DNA from: Streptomyces sp. DSM 15324 | Lineage (GTDB): Bacteria; Actinomycetota; Actinomycetes; Streptomycetales; Streptomycetaceae | Direction of reading: 5' to 3' | Length of the DNA stretch: 64,000 nucleotides | Assembly: GCF_001514285.1 (NCBI RefSeq) | Contig: NZ_KQ949039.1 | Coordinates: 100,878-164,877 of the forward strand | Part shown: piece after piece, positions 9,214-17,035 of the stretch | Layout: each line of letters opens with the position of its first letter | Numbering within the stretch: position 1 is the first letter of the stretch | Notes under the pieces: model-generated | What the model was told of the DNA's origin: nothing | The model's input: the letters and a program-made list of their open reading frames with translations, nothing else | The model's database searches: none | Made by a program: the position numbers and the translations under genes

Positions 9214-9760
9214 CCCGCCCCCGATCCCCCCGACGGCCGCCCACGCCCCGGCTGCCCGCTTTCCGCCCGGTGACTCCGTCCCGGCTGCCCTTCCCTCGGC
9301 CGGTGCCTTCCTCCCGCTGCCTTCCCCTCGGACACCGGCTGTCCCGCGGTCCTTCCCTCGGCCGGTGCCTTCGTCCCGGCGCCTGTTCTTCAGCCGGTCG
9401 GGTCTCGCCGCCGCGACGGTGCCCAGCCCCAGACGGCGCATACGGGCGGTGCCGAACCTCCGGCACCTTCGCCGCCGCAGCCTGCCCGCCTTCGTCGCCC
9501 TCTCCTGCCGGTGGCGTCGCCTGTCGCCCTGTTTTGGGCCGGTGTTTTCGTCCCGGCGCCTGTTCTTCAGCCGGTCGGGTCTCGCCGCCGCGACGGTGCC
9601 CAGCCCCAGACGGCGCACACCGGCGGTGCCGAACCTCCCGCACCCCCGCCGCCCCTCACTCCCCCTCGCCCCTCACCTCACCCCGTGGCCCCCCCCTCGC
9701 CCCTCACAACCCACGTCGCCCCCACTGGCCGTCGAGAGGGATGGCCAGGACACTGGACGG
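9214..9760 (+). other. 547-base gene-free, pyrimidine-rich region with direct repeats
   Basis: No convincing gene: open frames here are long only because of GC content and show no family pattern. The + strand is unusually C/T-rich. A segment of about 100 bases beginning at 9370 recurs at 9547 (offset 177), identical for its first 71 bases (9370-9440 and 9547-9617) and then similar to about 9470 and 9650. A shorter unit CTTCCCTCGGCCGGTGCCTT occurs at 9290 and again at 9352. The hydrolase frame is open through part of this region, but I place its start at 9761. Confidence 0.7.
9370..9650. repeat. Two-copy direct repeat of about 100 bp, offset 177 bp
   Basis: The copies begin at 9370 and 9547, identical over 71 bases and diverging gradually afterwards. 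Each includes GCCGGTCGGGTCTCGCCGCC and ends in CCCCAGACGGCG. It could be a dispersed intergenic repeat of this genome or a local duplication; one window cannot decide. Confidence 0.8.
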
Positions 9761-10897
9761 GTGCGCACTGTCACCGCGACGGCCGCCGCCGTCACCGCAG
9801 CCCTGGCCGCCGGCGCCGCCAGTGTCGCCGCCGGCCGGCTCGCCAGCGACGCCGCCCTCAAGGCGCCGCCCGGCCGACCCCTGCCCACCGAACCCCGGCT
9901 CACCGTGCACGGCACCGCCGCCGGCCAGGTGACCCTCACCCGGCACCTCGCCAGCCTGCGCCCCGGGACCTACGGCCTCGCCGGCGACGGCTCCCACGCG
10001 GTCGTGGGCCCCGTCGTCGCCGGTGCCGCCCACTCCGCCGACACCGTCGTCCGCCGCCTCGAACGGGTGACGCACGGCACCCTCGACCCCGGCGACGCGG
10101 TCTGGCTCACCCCCAACCTCCACGTCGGCACCCCGAGCGGCACCCTGGGCCTCGACCACGCCGACATCGACGTACCCGGCGAACTCGGCAACCTGCCCGC
10201 CTGGTTCGTCCCCGGCGCCCGCCGCACCTGGGTCATCGCGGTGCACGGCCTCGGCACCACCCGCGAACAGGCCCTGAACCTCCTGGGCTTCCTGCACCAA
10301 CGCCGCTTCCCCGTACTCGCCCTGTCCTACCGCGGCGACCTCGGCGCCCCCCGCCCCACCGACGGCCTCAACCACCTCGGCCGGACCGAGTGGCGCGACC
10401 TGGACGCGGCCATGCGCTATGCCGTCCGCTACGGCGCCGAGCGCCTCGTCCTGCTCGGCTGGTCCACCGGCGCCACCATGGCCCTGCGCGCCGCCGCCCG
10501 CTCCGGACTGCGCGACCTCGTCTCCGGGCTCGTCCTGGACTCCCCGGTGCTGGACTGGCCGTCCACCCTGCGCGCCCTGGCCGCCGCCCGGCACACCCCC
10601 GGCGTGCTGCTGCCGCTCGCCGTCCGCGCCGCCCAGGGCCGCACCGGTCTGCACACCACCCCCGACGGAGCGGGCGACGACATCGCCGACCCGGCCGCGC
10701 TCACCGTGCCGACCCTGATCTTCCACGGCCCCGACGACACCGTGGCCCCCTGGCACGTCTCCCGGCGCCTCGCCGCCCGCCGCCCCGACCTGGTCGCCCT
10801 CCACACCGTCGCGCAGGCCCCGCACGGCGCCATGTGGAACGCGGACCCCACGGCCTACGAAGAGGCCCTCCGCCGCTTCCTCACCCCCCTCAGCTGA
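9761..10897 (+). CDS. Alpha/beta hydrolase with N-terminal hydrophobic anchor
   Basis: 378 aa. The N-terminus is Ala/Val-rich and hydrophobic, a likely signal or membrane anchor. The hydrolase core follows: oxyanion region VIAVHGLGTTRE, nucleophile elbow GWSTGAT (Ser near residue 234), acid in FHGPDDTVAP (near residue 325) and His in APHGAMW (near residue 356). The serine-hydrolase reaction is clear but the substrate is not. GTG 9761 is chosen because the frame upstream is repeat-derived, and because GACACT lies exactly six bases before it, a leaderless-promoter arrangement. Confidence 0.85.
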   Translation: MRTVTATAAAVTAALAAGAASVAAGRLASDAALKAPPGRPLPTEPRLTVHGTAAGQVTLTRHLASLRPGTYGLAGDGSHAVVGPVVAGAAHSADTVVRRLERVTHGTLDPGDAVWLTPNLHVGTPSGTLGLDHADIDVPGELGNLPAWFVPGARRTWVIAVHGLGTTREQALNLLGFLHQRRFPVLALSYRGDLGAPRPTDGLNHLGRTEWRDLDAAMRYAVRYGAERLVLLGWSTGATMALRAAARSGLRDLVSGLVLDSPVLDWPSTLRALAAARHTPGVLLPLAVRAAQGRTGLHTTPDGAGDDIADPAALTVPTLIFHGPDDTVAPWHVSRRLAARRPDLVALHTVAQAPHGAMWNADPTAYEEALRRFLTPLS

Positions 10898-11067
10898 ACC
10901 GCGCGGCCCCTCCCCGCCGTACCGGTCCCGAAGGTTCCGTTTAAGCCCGTACCACTGGCCTGAACCCGTCTCCTCGGCGCTTCTCGGGCCCCGTGCGTTG
11001 GCCAGTCCCGTCGCCCGCGGTGACATTCCGTTTGGGTTTTCGGACCGTCAACCGGAAGACTGCCCCC

Positions 11068-12504
11068 GTGACGTCCCGTATCCCGCGCGACTCCAGGCTT
11101 CGACTCGTCCGCCCGCGACCCCTGGCCGCCGCCCCCACAGCTGTGAACCAGCGGCGCCCGCGCCGCCCCGCGCCCCGCCCCCCGGAGGGCACTCCGGCCC
11201 CGGCGGAGCTGGCCAGAATGGCACGCTCAGGTCTGGCCGCCGCGGCCCGTGTCGCGCGCTGGGCCGACGGCGTCCTCGGCCCCGGCGGTGACGCCGCGAC
11301 CGCGGACGGCAAGGCCACGCTCTCCGACGCGACCGCCGAACGGGCGGCCCGCGATCTGGCCCTGACCCCCGATCAGGTCCGCCACGACTGGGACACCGCC
11401 CGGCTGGCGGGCCTCGTCGAGGTGCACGGCGACAGCGCCCGCCCCGGCTGGCGGCTGCGCGCCTGGGACCGCGACGACACCGCCGTCCTGCGCGGCTGGG
11501 TCGCCCTGTTCGACGCCTGGTCCCTCGCCACCCCGGAACCCGCCGAGGAGGAGCCCGCGGCCGTCGCCGAGGTGGTCTCGGCCATGCCCCAGGTGCTCTC
11601 CTTCCTCCAGCTGTCCGCCGGACCCGTCCCCGTGGACCAGCTGCTGGACCTGCTGCGCCAGCGGGTCACCGAGCTGCGCACCGAGCGCTGCGAGGTCCCC
11701 TACGCCGCCGACGCCGCCGGTCCGCCGGCCCCCACCGCCCCCGGCCCCTCCGCCGACGCCGACCCCGCGGAGCCCGCCCGGGACGCCGAGCTGGCCCCCC
11801 TGCTCGACTGGGCCCTGCACGCGCTCGCCTCCGTGGGCGCCCTCACCTGCGGCGACGGCCAGGCCACCCTCACCCCGCTGGGCAACTGGGCGGTGTGGGT
11901 CAAGCTGGAGCAGATCTGCGTCGCCGCGCAGAGCCCGGCCGGCAACATCGAGCAGTCCGCCGAGGACATGCTGCGCGGCTGCGCCCAGCTGCGCCCCAAC
12001 GCCGCCCGCGCCGAGTACCGCGCCTGGCTCGCCGCCCGCCCCGTCGGCAGCGCCGTCACCGAGCTGCTCGTCGCCGCCCGCGGCGAGGACGCCCTGCTGC
12101 GCGGCCTGGCCTTCGAGGCGCTGCGCGTCGTGGGCGCCCCCGCCGAGCCCGACGTACGGGCGGTCGTGGACGTGGCGGCCCTCAGACCGTACGCGCTGCT
12201 CTGGCTCGCCGAGCACGACGGCGTCGACCCCGAGGACGCCCACGAGGTGCTCACCCGCGAGGAGGCCACCTGGCTGTGGGTCGACACCGCCGCCGCCGTC
12301 GCCGACCACGGCGAGGCCCCGATGCTGGTCCGGCACCTGGAGTCCGCGCTCCAGCCGACCGTGCCCGCGCTGCTCGCCGAGGTCCGCGCCGTGGGACACC
12401 CCCGCACCGTGCAGGTCCTGGTGGCGCTCGCCGCCGCGCACCCCGACCCGGCGCTGGCCAAGGCCGTCCGCCGGGCCGCCTTCCAGGTGCACACGGGCGG
12501 CTGA
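11068..12504 (+). CDS. Conserved actinobacterial protein of unknown function, winged-helix-like N-terminal region
   Basis: 478 aa, Ala/Leu-rich and soluble; I do not recognise a named family. After a basic, proline-rich leader of about 60 residues, the segment LTPDQVRHDWDTARLAGLVE reads like part of a winged-helix domain. An acidic Pro/Ala linker sits near residue 220, and the C-terminal half looks like helical (HEAT-like) repeats. GTG 11068 is preferred: AAGACT lies six bases upstream, the leaderless pattern seen at other genes here. The function is unknown, possibly regulatory. Confidence 0.75.
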   Translation: MTSRIPRDSRLRLVRPRPLAAAPTAVNQRRPRRPAPRPPEGTPAPAELARMARSGLAAAARVARWADGVLGPGGDAATADGKATLSDATAERAARDLALTPDQVRHDWDTARLAGLVEVHGDSARPGWRLRAWDRDDTAVLRGWVALFDAWSLATPEPAEEEPAAVAEVVSAMPQVLSFLQLSAGPVPVDQLLDLLRQRVTELRTERCEVPYAADAAGPPAPTAPGPSADADPAEPARDAELAPLLDWALHALASVGALTCGDGQATLTPLGNWAVWVKLEQICVAAQSPAGNIEQSAEDMLRGCAQLRPNAARAEYRAWLAARPVGSAVTELLVAARGEDALLRGLAFEALRVVGAPAEPDVRAVVDVAALRPYALLWLAEHDGVDPEDAHEVLTREEATWLWVDTAAAVADHGEAPMLVRHLESALQPTVPALLAEVRAVGHPRTVQVLVALAAAHPDPALAKAVRRAAFQVHTGG

Positions 12505-12529
12505 GCACCCGGCGGCAGGGCCGGCCCGG

Positions 12530-12551
12530 CCGGGGCCTCGCGGGGCCCCGG
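12530..12551. terminator. Hairpin between convergent genes
   Basis: CCGGGGCC and GGCCCCGG arms with a 6-base loop lie between the convergent stops at 12504 and 12556. It probably serves both genes. Confidence 0.5.
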
Positions 12552-12555
12552 GCCG

Positions 12556-12966
12556 TCAGGTCTGGATGTCCGGCGCGTAGGTGCCGAAGCTCCAGAGGTT
12601 GCCCTCCAGATCGCGGGCCAGGTAGTCCCGGGAACCGTAGTCCTGGTCCGTCGGGGGCATCAGGACCTCGGCGCCCTGCTCCACGGCCCGGCGGTGGTGC
12701 GCGTCCACGTCGTCCACGACGACGTACACCCCGGTCGGGCCCGCGTCCTTCATGGCCGTGTCGAAGACCCCGCCGCGGCCCTTCGAGCCGAGCATCACCG
12801 CGCCGTTGCCCTGCACCAGCTCGGCGTGCATCACGGCCCCGTCCTCGCCCTCGTACACCGACAGCTCGGTGAACCCGAAGGCCTCGGTGAGCTGCCGTAT
12901 CGCCGCCTTCGCGTCGGCGTACAGCAGCGTGGGGTAGACGCTCGGACGGCCGCTCGCGCCTGTCAT
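12556..12966 (-). CDS. VOC (glyoxalase/bleomycin-resistance fold) family protein
   Basis: 136 aa, one VOC unit of paired beta-alpha-beta-beta-beta modules. It begins VYPTLLYADAKAAIRQLTEAFGF, contains VVVDDVDAHHRRAVEQGAEVL, and ends with RDLEGNLWSFGTY, the classic closing motif. Similar proteins bind metals or small ligands; the PhnB-like DYG/RD pattern is common in stand-alone VOC proteins. ATG 12966 has a GGGGAG ribosome site. The substrate is unknown. It is divergent from the ABC-F gene. Confidence 0.85.
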   Translation of the reverse strand: MTGASGRPSVYPTLLYADAKAAIRQLTEAFGFTELSVYEGEDGAVMHAELVQGNGAVMLGSKGRGGVFDTAMKDAGPTGVYVVVDDVDAHHRRAVEQGAEVLMPPTDQDYGSRDYLARDLEGNLWSFGTYAPDIQT

Positions 12967-13029
12967 GCAGATCACTCCCCAGTCAAGATCGAACACCTGA
13001 ACCCAGAAAAAGTGCTTGCACGGGGCCGT

Positions 13030-13052
13030 TAGAATGGCCTCATGGCCATTCT
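13030..13052 (+). promoter_or_regulatory. Candidate -10 and dyad before a leaderless leader peptide
   Basis: TAGAAT (13030-13035) is followed by exactly six bases and then an ATG, the layout of Streptomyces leaderless promoters. A perfect dyad AGAATGGCC / GGCCATTCT (13031-13039 and 13044-13052) overlaps the hexamer and the ATG. No good -35 hexamer is visible at 17-18 bases, though an A-rich AGAAAAA run lies there. Confidence 0.5.
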
Positions 13053-13065
13053 CCTCGCGCATTAG
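13042..13065 (+). CDS. Putative 7-residue leader peptide MAILLAH upstream of ABC-F gene
   Basis: ATG-GCC-ATT-CTC-CTC-GCG-CAT-TAG encodes seven residues and ends 58 bases before the ABC-F start. The ATG sits six bases after TAGAAT, so it could be the first codon of a leaderless mRNA. ABC-F resistance and translation factors are often controlled by ribosome stalling on short leader ORFs. Whether this one is translated is inference, and the short length makes chance occurrence possible. Confidence 0.4.
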   Translation: MAILLAH

Positions 13066-13123
13066 ACGGCGGGAACGTCCTCAGCCGCCCAACCCGCCAC
13101 CGACCCCGCACAGGAGTCTGACC

Positions 13124-14722
13124 GTGATCTCCGCCTCCGGCATCGAGCTGCGCGCCGGTGCCCGCATCCTCATCGAGAGCGCCTCCTTCCGTGTCGCCAA
13201 GGGCGACCGCATCGGCCTGGTCGGGCGCAACGGCGCGGGCAAGACGACGCTGACCAAGGTCCTGGCCGGTGAGGGCATCCCCGCCGCGGGCCAGGTCACC
13301 CGCTCCGGCGAGGTCGGCTACCTCCCGCAGGACCCGCGCACCGGCGACCTCGACGTCCTCGCCCGCGACCGCATCCTGTCCGCGCGCGGCCTCGACGTCC
13401 TCATCCGCAAGATGCGGGAGAACGAACAGCGCATCGCAGGCGGCACGGGCGCCACCCGGGACAAGGCGATGCGCCAGTACGAGCGCCAGGAGACGGAGTT
13501 CCTCACCAAGGGCGGGTACGCCGCCGAGGCCGAGGCCGCCACCATCGCCGCCGCCCTCAACCTGCCCGACCGGGTGCTGGGCCAGCCCCTGCACACCCTC
13601 TCGGGCGGTCAGCGCCGCCGTGTGGAGCTCGCCCGCATCCTGTTCTCCGACGCGGACACGCTCCTGCTCGACGAGCCGACGAACCACCTCGACGCCGACT
13701 CGATCGTCTGGCTGCGCGACTACCTCAAGACCTACCGCGGCGGCTTCATCGTCATCTCCCACGACGTCGACCTGGTCGAGACGGTCGTCAACAAGGTGTT
13801 CTACCTGGACGCCAACCGCTCCCAGATCGACGTCTACAACATGGGCTGGAAGCTCTACCAGCAGCAGCGCGAGGCGGACGAGAAGCGCCGCAAGCGCGAG
13901 CGGCAGAACGCCGAGAAGAAGGCCGCCGCCCTGCACTCGCAGGCCGACAAGATGCGCGCCAAGGCCACCAAGACCGTCGCCGCGCAGAACATGGCCAAGC
14001 GCGCCGACCGGCTGCTCGCCGGTCTGGAGGCGGTGCGGGTCTCCGACAAGGTGGCCAAGCTCCGCTTCCCCGAGCCCGCGCCCTGCGGCAAGACCCCGCT
14101 GATGGCCGAGGGCCTGTCGAAGTCGTACGGCTCGCTGGAGATCTTCACCGACGTCGACCTCGCCATCGACAAGGGCTCGCGGGTCGTCATCCTCGGCCTC
14201 AACGGCGCCGGCAAGACCACCCTGCTGCGGCTGCTGGGCGGCGTGGAGCAGCCCGACACCGGCGAGGTCCGCCCCGGTCACGGCCTCAAGCTCGGCTACT
14301 ACGCGCAGGAGCACGAGACCCTCGACCCGGACCGCACGGTCCTGGAGAACATGCGCTCCGCCGCCCCCGACATGGACCTCGTCGAGGTGCGCAAGGTGCT
14401 CGGTTCGTTCCTGTTCTCCGGCGACGACGTCGACAAGCCCGCCGGCGTCCTCTCCGGCGGCGAGAAGACCCGGCTCGCCCTCGCGACCCTGGTGGTCTCC
14501 TCGGCGAACGTCCTGCTGCTCGACGAGCCCACCAACAACCTCGACCCCGCCAGCCGTGAGGAGATCCTCGGCGCGCTGCGCACCTACAAGGGCGCGGTCG
14601 TCCTCGTCACCCACGACGAGGGCGCGGTGGAGGCGCTCCAGCCCGAGCGGATCATCCTGCTGCCCGACGGTGTCGAGGACCTGTGGGGTTCCGACTACGC
14701 GGATCTGGTCGCCCTGGCCTGA
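13124..14722 (+). CDS. ABC-F family ATPase (translation factor type)
   Basis: 532 aa with two ABC cassettes and no membrane segments. Cassette 1 has Walker A GRNGAGKTT, signature LSGGQ and LLLDEPTNHLD. Cassette 2 has Walker A GLNGAGKTT, signature LSGGE and LLLDEPTNNLD. Between them lies a charged linker rich in Arg, Lys and Glu (around QQREADEKRRKRERQNAEKK), the ABC-F interdomain segment that reaches toward the ribosomal peptidyl-transferase centre. The family acts on ribosomes, in translation control or antibiotic protection. GTG 13124 follows CAGGAG by seven bases. The upstream region may encode a leader peptide. Confidence 0.93.
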   Translation: MISASGIELRAGARILIESASFRVAKGDRIGLVGRNGAGKTTLTKVLAGEGIPAAGQVTRSGEVGYLPQDPRTGDLDVLARDRILSARGLDVLIRKMRENEQRIAGGTGATRDKAMRQYERQETEFLTKGGYAAEAEAATIAAALNLPDRVLGQPLHTLSGGQRRRVELARILFSDADTLLLDEPTNHLDADSIVWLRDYLKTYRGGFIVISHDVDLVETVVNKVFYLDANRSQIDVYNMGWKLYQQQREADEKRRKRERQNAEKKAAALHSQADKMRAKATKTVAAQNMAKRADRLLAGLEAVRVSDKVAKLRFPEPAPCGKTPLMAEGLSKSYGSLEIFTDVDLAIDKGSRVVILGLNGAGKTTLLRLLGGVEQPDTGEVRPGHGLKLGYYAQEHETLDPDRTVLENMRSAAPDMDLVEVRKVLGSFLFSGDDVDKPAGVLSGGEKTRLALATLVVSSANVLLLDEPTNNLDPASREEILGALRTYKGAVVLVTHDEGAVEALQPERIILLPDGVEDLWGSDYADLVALA

Positions 14723-14788
14723 CCGGGGACCTGATCCACGGCGTATGGATCATTCGGCCTAGCGGTGATCCATCATCTGTGTGAGATC
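14702..14788. promoter_or_regulatory. Cluster of five GATC sites upstream of gbn
   Basis: GATC occurs at 14702, 14733, 14748, 14767 and 14785 (first bases), spaced 31, 15, 19 and 18 bases, and once more at 15015. Gbn is known to bind GATC-containing sites, so these could mediate autoregulation. The remaining gene-free stretch to 15057 holds the hairpin at 14821-14857 and no other recognisable element. Confidence 0.5.
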
Positions 14789-14820
14789 TCCTCGTATCGA
14801 GGTGTGTCCTACATCCATGT

Positions 14821-14857
14821 CACGGCCGAGCCCCGCGATGACCGGGGGTCGGCCGTG
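14821..14857. terminator. Hairpin after the ABC-F gene
   Basis: CACGGCCGA (14821-14829) pairs with TCGGCCGTG (14849-14857), with an inner CCCC/GGGG pairing. It lies about 100 bases after the ABC-F stop and likely ends that transcript before gbn. Confidence 0.6.
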
Positions 14858-15057
14858 GTGCTGCTCTGACCTGCTGCTTCTCGGAACAACCCGTTCGGCC
14901 GTACGAACATCGCAGGGTGGAATCACAGGTTCCAGTTGTGGGGACGCGCTCCTGTCGTCACAACGCTCTCGCACGGACCTTGCCGAATGGGTGGCCATCG
15001 GGCCCCGGAGGGGTGATCATGAGGGGACCAGAGCGCACTTCCCATGAGGAGGCACGG

Positions 15058-15279
15058 GTGGCCGAGACTCTGAAGAAGGGCAGCCGGGTGACCGGCGCCG
15101 CGCGCGACAAGCTCGCGGCAGACCTGAAGAAGAAGTACGACTCCGGTGCGAGCATCCGGGCGCTGGCCGAGGAGACCGGCCGCTCGTATGGCTTCGTACA
15201 CCGGATGCTCAGCGAGTCGGGCGTCACGCTCCGTGGGCGTGGCGGTGCGACGCGAGGCAAGAAGGCCGCCTCGTCCTGA
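15058..15279 (+). CDS. gbn: GATC-binding nucleoid-associated protein Gbn
   Basis: 73 aa, basic, with a single helix-turn-helix segment (SIRALAEETGRSYGFVHRML). It matches, from memory, S. coelicolor SCO1839 (Gbn), a small nucleoid protein that binds GATC sites and affects development and secondary metabolism. The position between an ABC-F-type ATPase gene and an enoyl-CoA hydratase gene is the same as in S. coelicolor. GTG 15058 has a near-perfect GAGGAGG ribosome site. Longer upstream readings lack any. Several GATC sites lie upstream. Confidence 0.9.
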   Translation: MAETLKKGSRVTGAARDKLAADLKKKYDSGASIRALAEETGRSYGFVHRMLSESGVTLRGRGGATRGKKAASS

Positions 15280-15307
15280 CCCGGGCGGCCCGCCGGCTTC
15301 GATGGTG

Positions 15308-15339
15308 CCACCCGGTCGGTTCTCCGATCGGCCGGGTGG
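15308..15339 (+). terminator. Terminator of gbn
   Basis: CCACCCGG (15308-15315) pairs with CCGGGTGG (15332-15339), with further inner pairing of GGTCGG to CCGATC. It starts 29 bases after the gbn stop. Confidence 0.7.
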
Positions 15340-15406
15340 TTACTGTGCAGTCACTTAGCTGTTCACCAGCTGACCGCTGACTGACCGCACGCATCGGAGG
15401 CGCCCC

Positions 15407-16210
15407 ATGGCCACGCCCGACCAGGAACTCGTTCCCCTGCTCGACCAGGACGGCGTACGGCTCACCGTCGACGACGCGCTCGCCACGGTGACGCTGACCA
15501 ACCCGGCCAAGCGCAATGCGCAGAGCCCCGCGATGTGGCGGGCGCTCGCCGAGGCCGGGCGGCTGCTGCCGGGCTCCGTCCGGGTGGTCGTGCTGCGCGG
15601 TGAGGGCAAGTCCTTCTCCGCCGGCCTCGACCGGCAGATGTTCACGCCCGAGGGGATCGAGGGCGAACCCTCCTTCATCGACCTCGCGCGCAGTGGCGAC
15701 GCCGACCTCGACGCCGCCATCGCCGGGTTCCAGGAGGGCTTCACCTGGTGGCGGCGCAACGACATCGTGACCGTCGCCGCCGTCCAGGGTCACGCCATCG
15801 GCGCGGGCTTCCAGCTCGCGCTCGCCTGTGACCTGCGCGTCGTCGCGGACGACGTGCAGTTCGCCATGCGCGAGACCAGCCTCGGTCTGGTGCCGGACCT
15901 GACGGGCACCCACCCCCTCGTCTCCCTCGTCGGCTACGGCCGGGCGGCCGAGATCTGCCTGACCGGACGGTTCGTCGGCGCCCAGGAGGCGGTGACCTCC
16001 GGGCTCGCGAACCTCGCCGTGCCCGCGCCGGAACTCGACGCGGCGGCACGGGAACTGGCCACGGCGCTGCTGGCCGCCCCGCGCGAGGCCGTGATCGAGA
16101 CGAAGGCGTTGCTGCGCGGCGCCGCGGACCGCACCTACGACGAGCAGCGCGCCGCCGAACGGGCCGCACAGACGCGGCGGCTGCGCGACCTGGCCGGCCT
16201 CGGCGAATGA
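15407..16210 (+). CDS. Enoyl-CoA hydratase/isomerase family protein
   Basis: 267 aa crotonase-fold protein. Oxyanion-hole segments are KSFSAGLD (near residues 66-73) and VQGHAIGAGFQLALACDLR (near 126-144), followed by FAMRETSLGLVPDLTGTH. The usual catalytic Glu pair is only partly recognisable: GxxG-P-D-L-T at the second position resembles isomerases and hydratases that keep one acid. It acts on acyl-CoA thioesters, probably in beta-oxidation or a related pathway. ATG 15407 follows GGAGG. It is monocistronic between the gbn terminator and a convergent gene. Confidence 0.9.
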   Translation: MATPDQELVPLLDQDGVRLTVDDALATVTLTNPAKRNAQSPAMWRALAEAGRLLPGSVRVVVLRGEGKSFSAGLDRQMFTPEGIEGEPSFIDLARSGDADLDAAIAGFQEGFTWWRRNDIVTVAAVQGHAIGAGFQLALACDLRVVADDVQFAMRETSLGLVPDLTGTHPLVSLVGYGRAAEICLTGRFVGAQEAVTSGLANLAVPAPELDAAARELATALLAAPREAVIETKALLRGAADRTYDEQRAAERAAQTRRLRDLAGLGE

Positions 16211-16227
16211 ATGACGGGCGCCGCCCG

Positions 16228-16947
16228 TCAGCCCACCCCGGTCACCAGCACCGTGACCGTCGGGTGATCCGGTAGCGCCTGGCTCACCGCCGCGCGGACC
16301 TGCCGTGCCACGTCCACGGCCCGGTGGTCCGCGCCGACCGTGATCTCCACGCGGGCGTGCCGGTGCGGCAGCGCCACGGCGCCCGGGGAGGCGACGCTCT
16401 CCAGGCGCACCGCTCTGCCCAGCGCCCCGGTCAGGCCCGTCACCCCCGGCACGGACAGCGCCGCCTCCCCCGCGAGCGCTTCCCCGCCGGTGAGCGGCGG
16501 CCCGGTGGGCGCCGCGGCCGGGGGCGCCGCCGGCCGCGGGGCCGGCTCGTCCCCGTCGAGCAGGTCCGTCACCCGCAGGTCGACCTCCGTGACCGTCAGA
16601 CCGAGCCGCCCGGCCGCCGTCGCCAGCGCCTCACGCACCCGGCCCGCCGTGGCGGGGAGCGGCCACGCGGGGGACGCCGCGAAGTCCGCCGTCACCCGAA
16701 GGGCCCCCGGCGGCAGCCCGCTCGGCGGAGGCGGTACGACGGGTTCCGCCGCATCGTCCGGGTCGGCGGGCGCCAGCCGCAGCACCCCGAGCCGCACCCC
16801 CGGTACCTCCCGGACCGCCGCCCGCAGGACGCCGTTCGCCGCCTCCTCCGTGATCCACGCCCCGTCGCGCGGACCGCCCAGGGGCACCAGCCTGCCCAGG
16901 CCCAGCCGCTGCCGTACCGCACTCGTCGCACTCGTCGACCCGTCCAT
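16228..16947 (-). CDS. Protein with tandem Asp23-like domains ('nucleopolyhedrovirus P10 family' label)
   Basis: 239 aa, divergent from the Asp23 operon. Streptomyces annotations call such proteins 'nucleopolyhedrovirus P10 family', a meaningless name. I read two degenerate Asp23/Gls24 units. The first runs from AVREVPGVRLGVLRL to TVTEVDLRVTDLL. After a Pro/Ala linker, the second contains SVPGVTGLTGALGRAV and ends ARVEITVGADHRAVDVARQV...VTVLVTGVG. Both keep the VPGV start, the basic strand and the helix-plus-strand end of the fold. The ATG at 16947 has GGAGG only one base away, so the true start may lie 13 or 6 codons upstream. Confidence 0.75.
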   Translation of the reverse strand: MDGSTSATSAVRQRLGLGRLVPLGGPRDGAWITEEAANGVLRAAVREVPGVRLGVLRLAPADPDDAAEPVVPPPPSGLPPGALRVTADFAASPAWPLPATAGRVREALATAAGRLGLTVTEVDLRVTDLLDGDEPAPRPAAPPAAAPTGPPLTGGEALAGEAALSVPGVTGLTGALGRAVRLESVASPGAVALPHRHARVEITVGADHRAVDVARQVRAAVSQALPDHPTVTVLVTGVG

Positions 16948-17035
16948 TCCTCCAGCCTGCCGCATCCCGGGCGCGCGGCGGGGCAACCGCGCTTACCGTG
17001 GTCGAAGGGACGACGACCGAAAAGGACGTACGGCC

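Noticed and set aside
9365..9760. N-terminal extension of the alpha/beta hydrolase by 132 codons
   Set aside because: The extension consists of the duplicated intergenic repeat and is Arg/Pro-rich. GTG 9761 leads directly into a plausible hydrophobic anchor and has a leaderless-type hexamer.
13016..13035. TTGCAC and TAGAAT as a -35/-10 pair
   Set aside because: The spacing is only eight bases, too short for a sigma-70-type promoter. TAGAAT was kept only as a leaderless -10 candidate.
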